This document shows, in pieces, positions 1-10,884 of a stretch of DNA of 64,000 bases. The stretch's first letter is position 1, and each line of letters starts with the position of its first letter. Source of the DNA: Heterohyrax brucei (taxonomy: Eukaryota > Chordata > Mammalia > Hyracoidea > Procaviidae); the NCBI GenBank assembly GCA_028571685.1, contig CM053144.1, forward strand, positions 94,456,171 through 94,520,170, read 5' to 3'. Under the pieces are notes generated by a model, which saw nothing but the letters and a program-made list of their open reading frames with translations, did no database searches and had not been told where the DNA came from. Made by a program: the position numbers and the translations under genes.

Positions 1-132
1 TTCTAAGCAGTTACATAGGCCCTTGCCTTGCAGCAGCATGCACCGTCAGTGGGAAAGCATGTTCCCAATCAACCTTAGAGGTAGAACGTATTGGTAGGCA
101 AGTATGTATCTCAGTAGTCACTGAAGAGTTAG

Positions 133-350
133 AAACAAAGATGGCAAGATGTTGTGTCACATACTTTGTACGTATTACCAGCAGAGCCTGGACCCTGGAG
201 AAGGACATTGCTTGGTAAAGTAAAGAAACAATAAAAAAGAGGAAGACCCTCGATGAGACAGAGTGACATAATGGCTGCAAGACTGGGCAATGTTTCATTC
301 TGTTGTAAACAGGGCTGCTGTGAACTGGAAATGACTGCACAACAAAAGCA
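133..350 (+). mobile_element. RTE (BovB-like) LINE, 3' end fragment
   Basis: The sequence follows the 3' end of the afrotherian RTE: AAGATGGCAAGA, then 'ttggacatgt'-like decay, CTGGAGAAGGACAT, AGAGGAAGACCCTC, a block resembling 'tgacacagtggctgcaa', and an end resembling gagtcggaaccgactcgatggcac. It is the non-coding or terminal coding tail of the reverse-transcriptase LINE, 5' truncated and heavily mutated. Open frames on the opposite strand here are only its antisense. Confidence 0.8.
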
Positions 351-359
351 AAGATTCAC

Positions 360-2030
360 TTGAAGAGTGCGGAAATACCCTAAATTTAATTGAGGGTTCA
401 CTGTTCATTTACTGCTTTATAGTCTCAAATAGATGTTTTAAACATGTTGTTAGTTTTTGCATCCTAATTGTCTAAGTCCTTTAAGAAATCTTATTAGAGA
501 AGAGAAAATACAGCATTAGCACAAGTAATCCATATTTCTTGATGCACCAGCCTGTAGATTGAACATAAAAATCTAACTGGTAGTTCTATGTCTCTTTAAA
601 AACTTATTGTCTGGAAATAAAGACTTTCCCATATTCACCCCCGGTGATTTGGGGAATCTCCAACTATGTCCCACGGAAGTGCTACAAGGAAATGTCCTTG
701 GTTACTGATCACCACGCCCAGTGTCCAGACTCCAGTTCCTGCAGACTGTGGCGGAGTGCTCTGCCACTGCTGATGCTAACGCAACAAATCTGCCATAAAA
801 ATCTCACGTCGTGCAGCACAAGGCAGAACCCCAGTGTCTGACTGCAACCAAAACTGCTAACTTGAAGGCAGTTCAAGTTCTGAAAACCCCAAAGAGATTT
901 TACTCAAAGACTGCCAATTTTCATCTTCCTTTGGTCACAGCACAAGCTGAACAGAGAAACTGGACTATCTTCCAAACCAGCTGACTCCTGCAGCTCTTTC
1001 CCAAACTTGGATTGCTACAGTGCTCAAAGAGAAAGGCCAAGAAAACATTGATAGATACTACAGTTTTGCAAGAAACCGTAAATGAGGTTTTTAACATTGA
1101 ATCTACAGAGTTTTAATTCTCGACAACTAGTTTTCAGTTAGAGAATAAGTTAAATATCTTTTGATTGCATCATAGAAATACACTTTAATTGCTGTGCAGT
1201 CCAGGTAGAAAAAAGAAGAAGCAAAATATCTGTAAAATTACCTTTAAAGAATTTTAGCTGGAGAATATCATTCTCTACTTGGAGGAAATCTAAGGTAACA
1301 CTTCCATTTCATAATTAATCAACTTAACTTTTCACTTTTTCAGTAAAAGTACATCATATTTCAAACAGTATGTAACTGGTCTACAGACTGAATTACCTCT
1401 CTCCCATTATCAATAAATGTTCACAAATACTGTTTCATAGTCATGTCTTGAGTGGGTAGTTGATGTGCACGTAATTACTAGAGACAAACTTATAGAGAAA
1501 TCCCTATCTAGGATAGAGTTTTGATGTATCCCTCTCTTTGTACTTTACAGTCAAGTGAGAAGGACTACCATGTACAGAACATGAACAGTGTGCAAATCAT
1601 GTCAGTGCTTTCAGTGTGGCATGGCATAAATAGCATGGTCAGTGTGTAGAAGACAATAGATGATATCAAGACTTTTGGGAACTGAGGGAGCAGAAGGGGT
1701 GTTGATGAAGAAAAGATGTGTTTAGGGGATCACATAACCTCCCAAACCTCCAACACGTCCCATCAAGCCATTTCAAAGGCCATACTAAAGAAGAACAATT
1801 ACTTGTTATGCAAATATAAATTTCAGGCAAGTCCACTATTTTTGGCTCTTCCACCAAAATAAAGTAATTGCTGCCCATAACATGCCCCTTTAGATGCAGA
1901 GTGCTGCTGTGAAGGGCAAGGGTAAACAACAGCCTAGTGTCACCACTGATGTTTCATAGTCCGTAAATTCTAAGTCTTCTCCTTTAAGTTTATTATGTCC
2001 ATCATGTTTATCAAAAGTAAGATAATCTTC
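360..2030. other. No recognised gene; AT-rich single-copy-like DNA
   Basis: No repeat family or exon is recognised with confidence. Around 640-1050 the base composition is less AT-rich and reads like degraded coding sequence. One frame is open for about 60 codons from about 795 to 970 and reads ...TANLKAVQVLKTPKRFYSK..., but stops and shifts surround it and I cannot name a parent. The rest is AT-rich with no strong feature. Confidence 0.5.
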
Positions 2031-2035
2031 TGGCA

Positions 2036-2275
2036 AAGATTGGAAAGGCCCATAAAACAAAACAGGACTAAAGGGTATGCCAGCCCAGGGGCAAATACTA
2101 GAAGGCAGGAGGGGACAGGAAAGCTGGTAATAAGGAACCCAAGTTTGAGATGGGAGAGTGTTGACATGTTGTGGGTTTGTTAACCAATGTCATGAAACAA
2201 TATACCTACTAACTGTTTAATGAGAAACTAGTTTGTTCTGTGAATGTTCATCTACAGTACAATAAAATAAACATG
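2036..2275 (+). mobile_element. L1 3' UTR fragment (subfamily 'B')
   Basis: It contains the block found in all 'B'-type L1 tails of this window: AAGATTGGAAAGGCCCATAA, then CCAGCCCAGGGGCAA, GGAGGGGACAGGAAAGC, a TTGACATGTTGTGGG-like segment, AAACTAGTTTGTTCTG, and a tail of TACAATAAAATAAAC. It is a 5'-truncated retrotransposition product. Calling the family L1 rests on a 5' part shared with the longer copies at 45.8 and 58.1 kb. Confidence 0.7.
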
Positions 2276-3390
2276 AATAAATAGTAAGGCAGCTATCAAG
2301 AAGTGTCTGAACTATTGCAGCACTATATAGGCAATAACAACAGAAACAAATGAAACTTTTGGAATTATGGTGTGAAGCAGAAAAAGGAGATTTTATAGAC
2401 AAGTTAAAGTTTGAAATAGTTTCAGTTTATGGTTAATCACAGGGAATGGTTTACTTTTCTTAATATGAGAATAGCTTTCTGGCAAGAAAACTCAGCAATG
2501 TAGGGCTCAATCAGATTCCACTCTGGAACAGAGAAATTAAGTTCTTTCTAAAATGTAGGATCCCTGACAATTCAGCAGTATAGTTAGCATTCCACGAATT
2601 TAAATTTCAGTATGAGGCACAAATTTAATAAATTTGTTAAAAGTGGTCAATGATGAATCATAAAGTAATTCTTTTTTTAGTTTTACTTAGTTACTTTTGG
2701 CTACTGGTAGATGTACAATTGATTGAATTTTATTTCACCACACTTGTAACAGAATTCAATGTGATTATATCAAATTGTTTTTGGTACCCCAAGTATTTCC
2801 CATAGGATCAGAAGCTAAAAGGACTACCAAAAATGCAATAAAGTTGTTAAAAGCTTTGTACAAGATTCAGAAAGGTTCATATGATTCTATCAGTTAAACT
2901 ACAGCATTCAAATATCTGAGGCTTTCATGTTTTCCACTAAGGTAGGCAGTGCCAAATTTTACATACAGCCAGGAAAGCTTCAAATCCCCAAAGGCTCTCT
3001 TAACTGGAAAATTTGTGTGGGTTTTTTAGTTGTGGATTTCAGCTTGTGGTAAAATGCCATGTAAATTGGTCTTCTGAATGCTAGATATCCCTGATACGCC
3101 CTAGCCTAGCATGTGATTTGAAGAGTTACTGATTCCATTTAGAATTTAGTCACTAAAAGTGATTAACAGACCTAAAGTGGTAAATGCCCTCCTGTACAAA
3201 GGATAACTTTTGTGAGTGATAGTGATTTTAGGTTCATGAGTTTTGCTTGCCAATTCAGACACTTGTAAATTACTTGTGGAGATCAATTTGCTATGCATTT
3301 TAACTCTGAATATAATTTGTGTAGAGAGATTTATACATATGATTATACTGTAGTATTTTATTTTCTTAAAAATAAGCTATTTGCCATTTC
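2276..3390. other. No feature seen; AT-rich
   Basis: Single-copy-like AT-rich sequence. No repeat family, long reading frame or structured RNA is recognised. Confidence 0.5.
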
Positions 3391-3394
3391 AGTC

Positions 3395-3620
3395 CAGGTG
3401 TAGGCAAACTACAGCCCACGGGGAAAATCTGATGTGCCTTTCAATTTTGTAAATAAAGTTTTATTACACATAACTATGCTCATTCATTTCTCTGTTATCT
3501 GTGACTACTTTTGAGCTAAAATAGCAGTTTTGAATAATTATAATACAGACTATGTGGTCTGAAAAAACCTAAAATATTTACCTTCTGACCATTTATAAGA
3601 AAAGTTTGCAAACAGCTATT
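3395..3620 (+). mobile_element. hAT-type non-autonomous DNA transposon fossil (MER class)
   Basis: The two ends read GGCAAACTACAGCCCACGGG and AGAAAAGTTTGCAAAC. They are the decayed inverted ends of a mammal-wide hAT element, with the central AATAAAGTTTTATTACACA and ACTATGTGGTCTGAAAAA blocks in between. It is a non-coding fossil, and I could not assign the exact subfamily. A SINE follows immediately. Confidence 0.7.
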
Positions 3621-3624
3621 TTAC

Positions 3625-3788
3625 CAAAACTAAACTCATTGACAGCCAGTTGATTCCAAATCATAATGACCCTATGGAACAGAGTAGAAATGCCTCATAG
3701 AGTTTCCAAGGAGCTCCGGATGGATTCAAGCTGCTGAGCTTTTGCTTAGCAGCTGTAGCTCTTACCCACTATGCCATTAGGGTTTCCA
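3625..3788 (-). repeat. AfroSINE (short form), minus strand
   Basis: Read on the plus strand it is the reverse complement of the SINE: CCAAAACTAAACTCATTGACA, then GACCCTATGGAACAGAGTAG, CATAGAGTTTCCAAGGAGC and GCTCTTACCCACTATGCCA. The tRNA-like head lies at the right end. Short interspersed element, transcribed by Pol III when active; this copy is old. Confidence 0.9.
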
Positions 3789-3844
3789 TGCCTATTTTAG
3801 CTTCTTACTATTTGTTATAGAAACAGATATTAAGTATTTATCGT

Positions 3845-4060
3845 AATGAGAGGTGTCTACTATTTATCATCTATGAGGAGCTATGTTAAATCCTTCTTGA
3901 ACATTTTTTATCTCACTACAGTCCTATCAAATATTGTTATCCTCAATAAATTAGCAAGAAAGGAGAGACTTAGAAGACTAAAATGCCTTGCCCACATAAA
4001 CAGTAGAGCTAAGATTTAACCTCAGTCTAACTCAAAACCCGTGCTGTACCTCTTAAATTT
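3845..4060 (-). repeat. MIR (mammalian-wide interspersed repeat)
   Basis: The reverse complement follows the MIR core: a decayed 'gagctaggatttgaaccc' segment, 'gcccaaggtcac' (here GCCTTGCCCACATAAACAG), and the segment that reads in MIR 'gaggaaactgagg' (here GAAAGGAGAGACTTAGAAG). Ancient and non-functional. Confidence 0.6.
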
Positions 4061-4064
4061 ATCT

Positions 4065-5355
4065 GTTCTTCCATAGATCTAAGGTCCTCTTCTTCCAGGA
4101 GATTTGCCTAATTATAACCCATAAGAAATAATGCCAGTGAATGAAAGGCTAACATCTGAGGCACCTGGATAGGAAATTAACCTTAATGTACAGCTAAAGG
4201 GAGAAAACAGCTTTATAAATTTTCCGGAAGTGTAGAATTCAAACTAAGTACTCAGACTAGCTCTGCAACAGTCTGTTTTAATATTCTCAAACCAGCCTGT
4301 GTCTAGGAGTTGAGCGTGACCATAAGTTAGTCAGTAGCTTTTGGCAGACCACATGACTTTTCTGAGTTTCTGTCTCTTCTTCTTTTAAGAAGATGTGAGA
4401 TACAAGGATTGCTAAAATGTGCCTGTGTGCTCCATGCCATCTTCTCTTAGTAGGTACTTCTGTGCAGACTACAAACATATACAAAGCGCTTGAGGCCTGT
4501 GATGTCTACTAGTCAAGTGAGATACATGACAAGACATGAAGGACAAAGTTATTTTTATGGGGGTTATATATTTCATTTGGCTGGAACTTCTAGCCAGTTT
4601 GATCCCCTATGTGTGCCCACAAATGGAAATTTTCAGTAAAAGCAGGCAGGCAAAATGGGTTTACCTGTGGCTTTCGACAGAGACCTTTTTCATTCAGGGG
4701 TCCGCACTGTTGCAAAATCATCCGAAAAGTCTGACCACAAATTAACACCAGCTTGGATCACTGCTTCCTGTAGACTGGTTTTTCTTGGAATAGATATTCC
4801 TCACATAATCTCCACATAATTTCATATATTTCCTGGGAACTAACAGAAAATCTGGATATGGCCTTCTTCTAGTTAACGATTATAGCTTCAATCTAGATTG
4901 TTTACTTTCATAGGAAGTTGGCAAAGCAGGTGTGTTTTATTTATTTTTTTACTTCCCATTTCATATAAAGAATTTAAGACAGTTCCAAGAATATATACGT
5001 TAACTTTTTCGCCTTTATAAGATGTTCCATCTGAGAATACCTCCTTGGTTCTATTCTGGCAACTTCCAGAGTCTGGATATGTCCACACAGAAGGATACCA
5101 TCATGGTTGTGGAAGGAGAAGAGGAGAAAAGGTAAGAATACATGTTATATAGTTATATAAAATCATGGAATTTCAAAGGAAAATTCACCTTAGAAGATAC
5201 CTACTTCTACTCTAGTTTTGTGGATTAGTGAACTGAAGACTTTATTGAAAGCTTGATGTAAGGCAGGGTGTCCTGGACTCTACCATCATACTCCTCAGCC
5301 AGGGCCATCATTCACATGGGACACAATGCATGAACTATACCAGATGTGCCTTGCA
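4065..5355. other. No gene recognised; old mixed sequence
   Basis: AT-rich. About 5170-5330 has the feel of a decayed MIR/LINE fossil (TAGAAGATACCTACTTCTAC followed by GTGAACTGAAGAC), but it is too diverged to call. No supportable exon. Confidence 0.4.
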
Positions 5356-5360
5356 AACGG

Positions 5361-5530
5361 TGACCCTGGTGGCATACTGGTTAAGTGCTACTTGTGCTTA
5401 CTAAAAGGTCATTGGTTCAAATCCTGCCAGGCGCTCCTTGGGAACTCTGTGGAGCTGCTTCATTCTGTTCTATAGGGTCGCTATGAGTCAGAAGCAACTT
5501 GACAGCGCTGGATTTGATTTTGGTTTTGGT
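5361..5530 (+). repeat. AfroSINE (short form), complete
   Basis: Nearly full copy. The head reads GACCCTGGTGGCATACTGG and TTAAGTGCTACTTG. The B-box-like segment is GGTTCAAATCCTGCCAGG. The body includes CTATAGGGTCGCTATGAGTC and the tail ends TTTGATTTTGGTTTTGGT. It is better preserved than most copies here. Confidence 0.93.
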
Positions 5531-5534
5531 ACCT

Positions 5535-7450
5535 CACAAAGAATTAGCATACCATCTGTGGAGCTAGTAGTTTTTCCAGGAGTTCTCTCTTTATGGTTTT
5601 GACCTTATGCAAATTAAAAAAATATTTATGGTTTACAAAGTATAAAATAAGATAGTCAATAATGAATTTACTTTGAGAAGTTAAAATTATAATATGCTGT
5701 GATATTATTAGTAATAATCTTCTTTCCCTGAAAAACAAACCAAACAAGAAAACTATAATCTTAGTAATTAGGACAAAAGGAACTTAAATTATGGAATTTT
5801 ACATACCTAGTCATTTCTCTAGCCTTGAAGTCAATTTCAGTATATAGTGAAAAATGAAAAAATCACTTCCTAGTAATTATTTTCCTTACTGTTGAAAAGC
5901 CTATCAGAAACAAGACTTGTTTGTGGAAATTCTCACTTTGTTCATCTTTTCTTCTCCCCTCCCTCTAGTCTCAACCCCTGATGTTCTTCCTTTTGTGCCT
6001 CTCTGTTCCTGGTCCCCTTTCTGTCTCCACCCATGAGGGAAATGTTTCTGAAGCTGCAGATGGGGAGACTGAGATCAAGGGATTTCTGTCATTGTTGAGT
6101 TTCCATGCTCCCGTGCTCTTTGTAACAGTGGCAAAAGTTCAAATACCAAATGCTACATTTAAAATTACATTGACAGAACTCAGGGCATATTTTCACGAAT
6201 GAAAGAACAGGTCTATCCAGTGCTTATTTCTTCATTTAGTTCCATTCCTGAGACCAAACGTGGTTCTTTCCTTTTCACTCTGAACATACACAGAGCTTTG
6301 GTGAGCCTAGCCAGACTGTGACGCCCCACTTCCATGTTCCTCCCACAAATTAAGCCACTAAGGACGCTTTCATGCTTGTATCCATCATTTATGTCTTGTT
6401 GGTATTGAGTTTGATAGTGGAAAATATTATCAGATATTGTTCCTGTTACTCCAGCAGAGTGACCTCCGCTTAATAGTATTCTGTTACGTACACTATGTGA
6501 GACCCAAAGCCTTGCAAATGTTTTCCCCTATTCTCCCTGAGTCATCTTGTCTGGCATTTCGTAATACAGTCCAAAAAAGCTCAACATGGAGAGTAACCAC
6601 AACAGTAGCAGTGACAGCTCTTTGGGAGGGAACTCCTTTGTTTGAAGGAGAGGAAGAGAAAGAAAAAGGAGGAGATAGAGAGAGAGAAAATAAAAAATAT
6701 ACATATAGGCTTCTCATCATTCTTCTCTTTGTGGGGTTATTCTTACAACTCAGAAGCAAGAACTTAGGTCTGGATCTTATTCTTTTAACCCATTTTTTGA
6801 GGTTCTGGTTTGAGGGAGGCCAAGAAGGACATTTGACAAAGTGGCCCCCTGGGAGTGCACGTTTGTTCATGAGTACACGCACATGTGCATGTGTGAGCTG
6901 CCAAGTTCAAGTTTTAACTTTGATATTGTTATAATCTTCAGTGTAAGGACATCCTACTGTGTTTAAGGTCATTATTTTCCTATTTAAAACAACTCCTAAG
7001 TAAACATGGTGGTCTCAAATTTTCTGTTGACCTGGGGGAATATTAACCTATTTTTTAAAGGGAAATCAGGGATTTTTTTTTCCTAATCTTTCAAGTACAG
7101 TTACCGTTACTTAAATTACAGAGAGTTTATCAAAAAGACTATCATAACAACACAAAATATATACAATTTGCAAATGTACTTGGGTTAGTTTTTAGTTAGT
7201 TTAATGATAGGCAGACGTGTGTGACGGCATAGTAGGCAGGAAAGGAGAATAGTGTCAGTAGAAAGCAGACAAAATATTCTCAAATTGTTGCATGTGCCTA
7301 CAAACATGCCCAGGAACTGCACATACTGGCAACGATGTTTTAGAGACTATTATTGTTATGTCTTGCTGAACTTATATTTTGACAATTTGACTTTCACAAA
7401 GATAGCATACTTAGAATTTCACCTACTTTATATTAAATGCCACCACCAAT
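5535..7450. other. No gene recognised; includes a purine-rich tract
   Basis: A purine-rich stretch lies at about 6640-6695 (repeated GAGA and AAGAAA). Two overlapping open frames, 165 aa plus and 129 aa minus, span 6437-6934. They are antiparallel and low complexity in part, and neither resembles a known protein. No repeat family is assigned. Confidence 0.45.
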
Positions 7451-7459
7451 TTATCAGTT

Positions 7460-7850
7460 TGTTGTACTGTGGTGTCTTGTGTGTTGCTGTGATGCTGGAA
7501 GTTTAGTATTTCAAATAGCAGCAGGGCCACCTACTGTGGGCAGGGCTCAGTGGAGCTTACAGACTGAAACAAGTAGGAAGAAACACCTAACACCTAAGCC
7601 TAATACCTAAAAATTAGCTAGTGAAAACCTGTTGTTCACAAAAGACGCTCTATACGACTCTCTTGTTTCAGCATGTCATCATTAAGGGATCAGTCACTGA
7701 GGAGACTTCATGTTTGGTGAAGTAGAGGGCCAGCGAAAGGAGGGAGACCCTCAGTGAGAAACACTGGTACAATTAGGCACAGCTATGAACTGGAACATGC
7801 CAGTGACCATGATCGTGATGCAGGGATGATGCAGGATGGGGAAAGACACA
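7460..7850 (+). mobile_element. RTE LINE with 5' end fused to 3' end
   Basis: The left part, 7460 to about 7660, matches the RTE 5' region: GTTGCTGTGATGCTGGAAG, the CAGCAGGGCCACC block, and TTAGCTAGTGAAAACCT. The right part, from about 7668, is the RTE 3' end: GGGATCAGTCACTGAGGAGA, GGTGAAGTAGAGGGCCAGCG, and GGAGACCCTCAGTGAGA. The endonuclease and reverse-transcriptase coding region between them is absent, so this copy is an internally deleted, non-autonomous derivative. Confidence 0.75.
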
Positions 7851-7888
7851 TTTTTCTCTGTACAGTCAGAGTCTAGTTGATGATAGGT

Positions 7889-7945
7889 TATCAGTCTGTC
7901 TATCTGTTGTCTCTCTATCTATCATCTATAGTATATAGATATACT
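7889..7945. repeat. Degenerate TATC/ATCT microsatellite
   Basis: Runs of CTATCTAT and GTCTATCTGTTGTCTCTCTAT with interruptions; a short decayed tetranucleotide repeat. Confidence 0.7.
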
Positions 7946-8354
7946 TTGTATCAAAATAGTATTACCTTGGAACAGAGCTCCAGGTTAATTGTTTTTAACG
8001 GGCTACACTGTTTGGATCACTCTGGATTGCAGTTAAAGGAAAGGAAGTAACTATAGCCATGGCTTCATTCTGTCCCATAGTGGAAAATTCTGTGACTGAA
8101 GTTACACTGCACCCAGCCGTAATAAAAGAATTTAGTTATCCTCTACTCATTTCCTAGATATGTGGATCTTGTGGCAATAGGACCTAATAGTCATGAAATG
8201 AACTCACATGGATTGTCCCCAGGCCACAAATTTATGAGCATTTCACATTGTGCCTTATCTTTCATACCCTTGTCTAATCTTATGCCAAATTATTTATTGT
8301 TTCTTCATAATCATGTCTTTACTCCCTTCATTCCAGTTGTCATTTATTTAGTTT

Positions 8355-8508
8355 AAAAAAATCCATTGCCACTCAGTTGATTCCAACTCCCAGCGATGCT
8401 GTAGGACAGAGTGGAACTGCCCATAGAGTTTCCAAGGAGCACCTGGTGGATTCAGCCTGCCAACCTTTTCGTTAGTAGCTGTAACACTTAACACTATGCC
8501 ATCTTGAT
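8355..8508 (-). repeat. AfroSINE (short form), minus strand
   Basis: The reverse complement of the SINE starts with an A-run and ATCCATTGCCACTCAGTTGA. It continues through GTAGGACAGAGTGGAACTGC, CATAGAGTTTCCAAGGAGC and CCAACCTTTTCGTTAGTAGC to the tRNA-like head. Confidence 0.9.
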
Positions 8509-8900
8509 TTAGTTAAGATCTTAATAATTTCTCACTTGGATTCTTACAGTGGATCTTACAGATTTCCTTAACTGCATTTGCACCCACTCCAAATTCATTA
8601 TGTACCCTGAAGAGAAAGTTATCAGTCAGAAATGCAAATTTATAAATATTACTCAATGACTGTAAATACTTCAGTATAAAATGCAAATTCTTTTGTACTA
8701 CTATCCTAAGATACTTCGTGATTTGTCTGCCCTTCTTGCCTCATGCCTACCAATCCCTAGAATCTTGTATCTCTGAGACAGAGGGAAGTAACAGGCATAA
8801 AACTGTTTATGTTTGAAAATACAGAGGAAAGAAGCAAGTTAAAGTAATTACCGTGTCTTTACCATGGCATACAGAAATCTGAATTATTTGGCTTCTCCTT

Positions 8901-8946
8901 GGTCATGAGTCAGATCCGACTCGACGGCACTTGGCTTGGCTTGGTC
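8901..8946 (+). repeat. SINE/RTE 3' tail fragment
   Basis: A short orphan piece, CATGAGTCAGATCCGACTCG then ACGGCACTTGGCTTGGCTTGG. This is the SINE 3' end with the alternative CTTGG-repeat tail. The same tail recurs at about 40,860 and 60,190. Confidence 0.7.
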
Positions 8947-9002
8947 ATTAATTCATTTGATCAAAAATTGTTTCTAGACCACACCTGATAGTCTGTCAGA
9001 GC

Positions 9003-9378
9003 AGGGGCTTCCTTGAGAACATGGCCTTCAGACTGTCGTTTAACCCAGAGCTTAAGAGAATACTGAAACCAACGCTTCAGACAAAGATTGGACTGGACTG
9101 CCAGACGTACAGTGATGCTGGTGAAGAATGTGCTTTGTTGCTTAGATACGTACATGAGGCTGTCAGAGCAGCTCCTGCCAGAAGTCAGATGGGAGAGGGA
9201 AGAAGGGGATACAGGAGTTGGTCAAATGGGTATGGGAAGGAAGTACAGAGTAGAAAGGACTACGCTATCCCATGGTGGGGAGAGCAGCTGGAGTTGCATA
9301 GCTGGAGGGGCACCTTATGTGGCAAGTGGACTTGGATTGTAAACTGCCACTTAAAGCACAATCAAATCTTTTTAAAAA
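9003..9378 (+). mobile_element. L1 3' UTR fragment (subfamily 'B')
   Basis: The 5' part reads CTTCAGACAAAGATTGGACTG, the tail of the block seen at 12.6 kb as CTCAGACAAAGATTAGACAGG. It ends CACTTAAAGCACAATCAAATC, the 3' terminus shared with the copy at 46.4 kb. It contains no coding sequence. Open frames across it are fortuitous. Confidence 0.7.
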
Positions 9379-9569
9379 ATTATTTCTACAAGCCGTCTGA
9401 TAAGGGCTGAAGTGTTAGAGATCTAGCAAGGAAACAAAGTGTATCCAAGTGCTAGGAATATATCAATAAAACAACAAGACAAATGTCAACTGTCAACAGG
9501 GGAAGAAGGACCATAAGCAAATAAGTAAAGCTGTAACACAGACTAATGACGCATGATATAGATAAATAT

Positions 9570-9965
9570 AAACAAGAGAAAGTGCATATGGAGTGCTGGG
9601 GGGAGTGATTGGAAGTTGCCGTTTTACACAGGGCTGTTAGCGATAACCTTATTGAGGTGATATTTCAACAGAGACCTGAAAAAGTGAGAAAGCAAGTCAC
9701 ACAGATACTGGAGAAAGTGCTCCAGGCAGAAGAGGCAGTAAGTGCAAAGGCCCCTGTAGCAGGACACAGATAACTTTGTATAAGACTAACAAGGAGGTCG
9801 TGGCGGCTGGGAAACGGAGGGTATGGAAGGACGAAGAGGGGGTGAGAACCGTGCTGTAGCTTGGGGCCCGATTATGAGACCTTGACAGTCCTTCTAAGAA
9901 TTTCGACTTGTACCAAGAGTAACGTGGGAGTTCTTGTAGAAATATGATTAGAAGACTGACATGAT
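9570..9965 (+). repeat. Ancient mammal-wide repeat, family not assigned
   Basis: It carries the well-known old-repeat phrasing TTGAGGTGATATTTCAACAG, GAGACCTGAAAAAGTGAG, GCTCCAGGCAGAAGAGGCAG, TAAGTGCAAAGGCCCCTG and ACTGACATGATGTCCCTG. Similar pieces occur near 34.3, 38.4, 39.1, 47.0 and 61.85 kb. Non-coding fossil. Confidence 0.6.
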
Positions 9966-10015
9966 GTCCCTGTACTTCTCCCTTCATATTCTTTTACCAC
10001 CACACTAATTACTTT

Positions 10016-10286
10016 TGAAGCAAAGATGGCAAGACTATGTTTCACATACCTTGGACATGTCCTCAGGAGGGATCAGTTCCTGAAGAAGTACATCATGTTC
10101 GGTAAAATTGAGGGTCGGTGAAAACAAGGAAGACACTCAACGAGATGGATTGACACAGTGGCAGTGACAGTGGACTCAAGCATTATGGTGATTGTGAAGA
10201 CAGTGCAGGACTGGGCAGTGTTTTGTCATGTATAGGGTGACTGTGAGTCAGAACCAACTCGATGATGACACCTAACAGCAGCAATT
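10016..10286 (+). mobile_element. RTE LINE 3' end
   Basis: Clear RTE tail: AAAGATGGCAAGACTATG, ACATACCTTGGACATGTCCT, CAACGAGATGGATTGACAC, then GTGACTGTGAGTCAGAACCA, ACTCGATGATGACACCTAAC and AGCAGCA. It is 5' truncated and covers the C-terminal end of the ORF plus the 3' tail. The terminal GTGAGTCAGAACCAACTCG is the stretch shared with the AfroSINE. Confidence 0.88.
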
Positions 10287-10469
10287 ATGTTGTGGTTCTC
10301 TGTGTCTCTCTGGAACACTCTTCACATCCATGCTTGATCCCTCTTCAGTTGACAGTCTCTTAGTAGATCTTCAGGTTCCAGAATCAATCTCTCTCTCTAC
10401 CAGAAGGCAGTGAGTAGGTGCCCTTCCTAAGTGTCCCCATGACATCTTATGAGCTGTGATGTTTTGGGA

Positions 10470-10880
10470 TGCAAATGATGGAAAACCTAATAGTGACTTA
10501 ATGTATAAGAATGCCAAATGCTTGCCTACAAGATGTCCAGAGTTAGGCTATAACATTAGTTCAGTCACTCCACGATGGCCACAGGAATAAGCAGTTTTCC
10601 GTTTGTCTTCTCCACCATGATCAGCATGCTGGCTTTCTTCCACCAGCTAGTCCCAAATGATTGAAAGATAGCTGTCACAATCATGACTGCCACCTGGTGC
10701 TCAGACATCTGACATACAAGAGAATCCAAAGCAGTGGAAGGAACATGTTCAAATAGCTTTGTCTTTGTACTGTTCTTACTTTTGACAGAAGAAAATGTCT
10801 TTCTCCAAAACCCACTAACAGTATTACTCAGAAGTCCACTAGAAGTATCTTTATGTTTCGTTAGCCAGGACTGGTTCATA
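10470..10880. repeat. Ancient mammal-wide repeat, family not assigned
   Basis: It contains the segments GATGTCCAGAGTTAGGC, TTCAGTCACTCCACGATGGC, CATGATCAGCATGCTGGC and TTAGCCAGGACTGGTTCAT. These resemble a common ancient mammalian interspersed repeat. Open frames on both strands across it are not conserved proteins. Confidence 0.5.
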
Positions 10881-10884
10881 TTTA

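Noticed and set aside
11..401. 109-aa and 90-aa minus frames at the left edge
   Set aside because: They lie over the reversed 3' end of an RTE and adjacent sequence, with no protein similarity that I recognise.
5361..5400. tRNA-like A and B boxes
   Set aside because: They belong to the AfroSINE head. No cloverleaf with intact acceptor stem is present, and the same motif recurs in all SINE copies.
6437..6934. 165-aa plus frame overlapping a 129-aa minus frame
   Set aside because: Both strands are open over a partly low-complexity purine tract. There is no recognisable domain and no exon signals.
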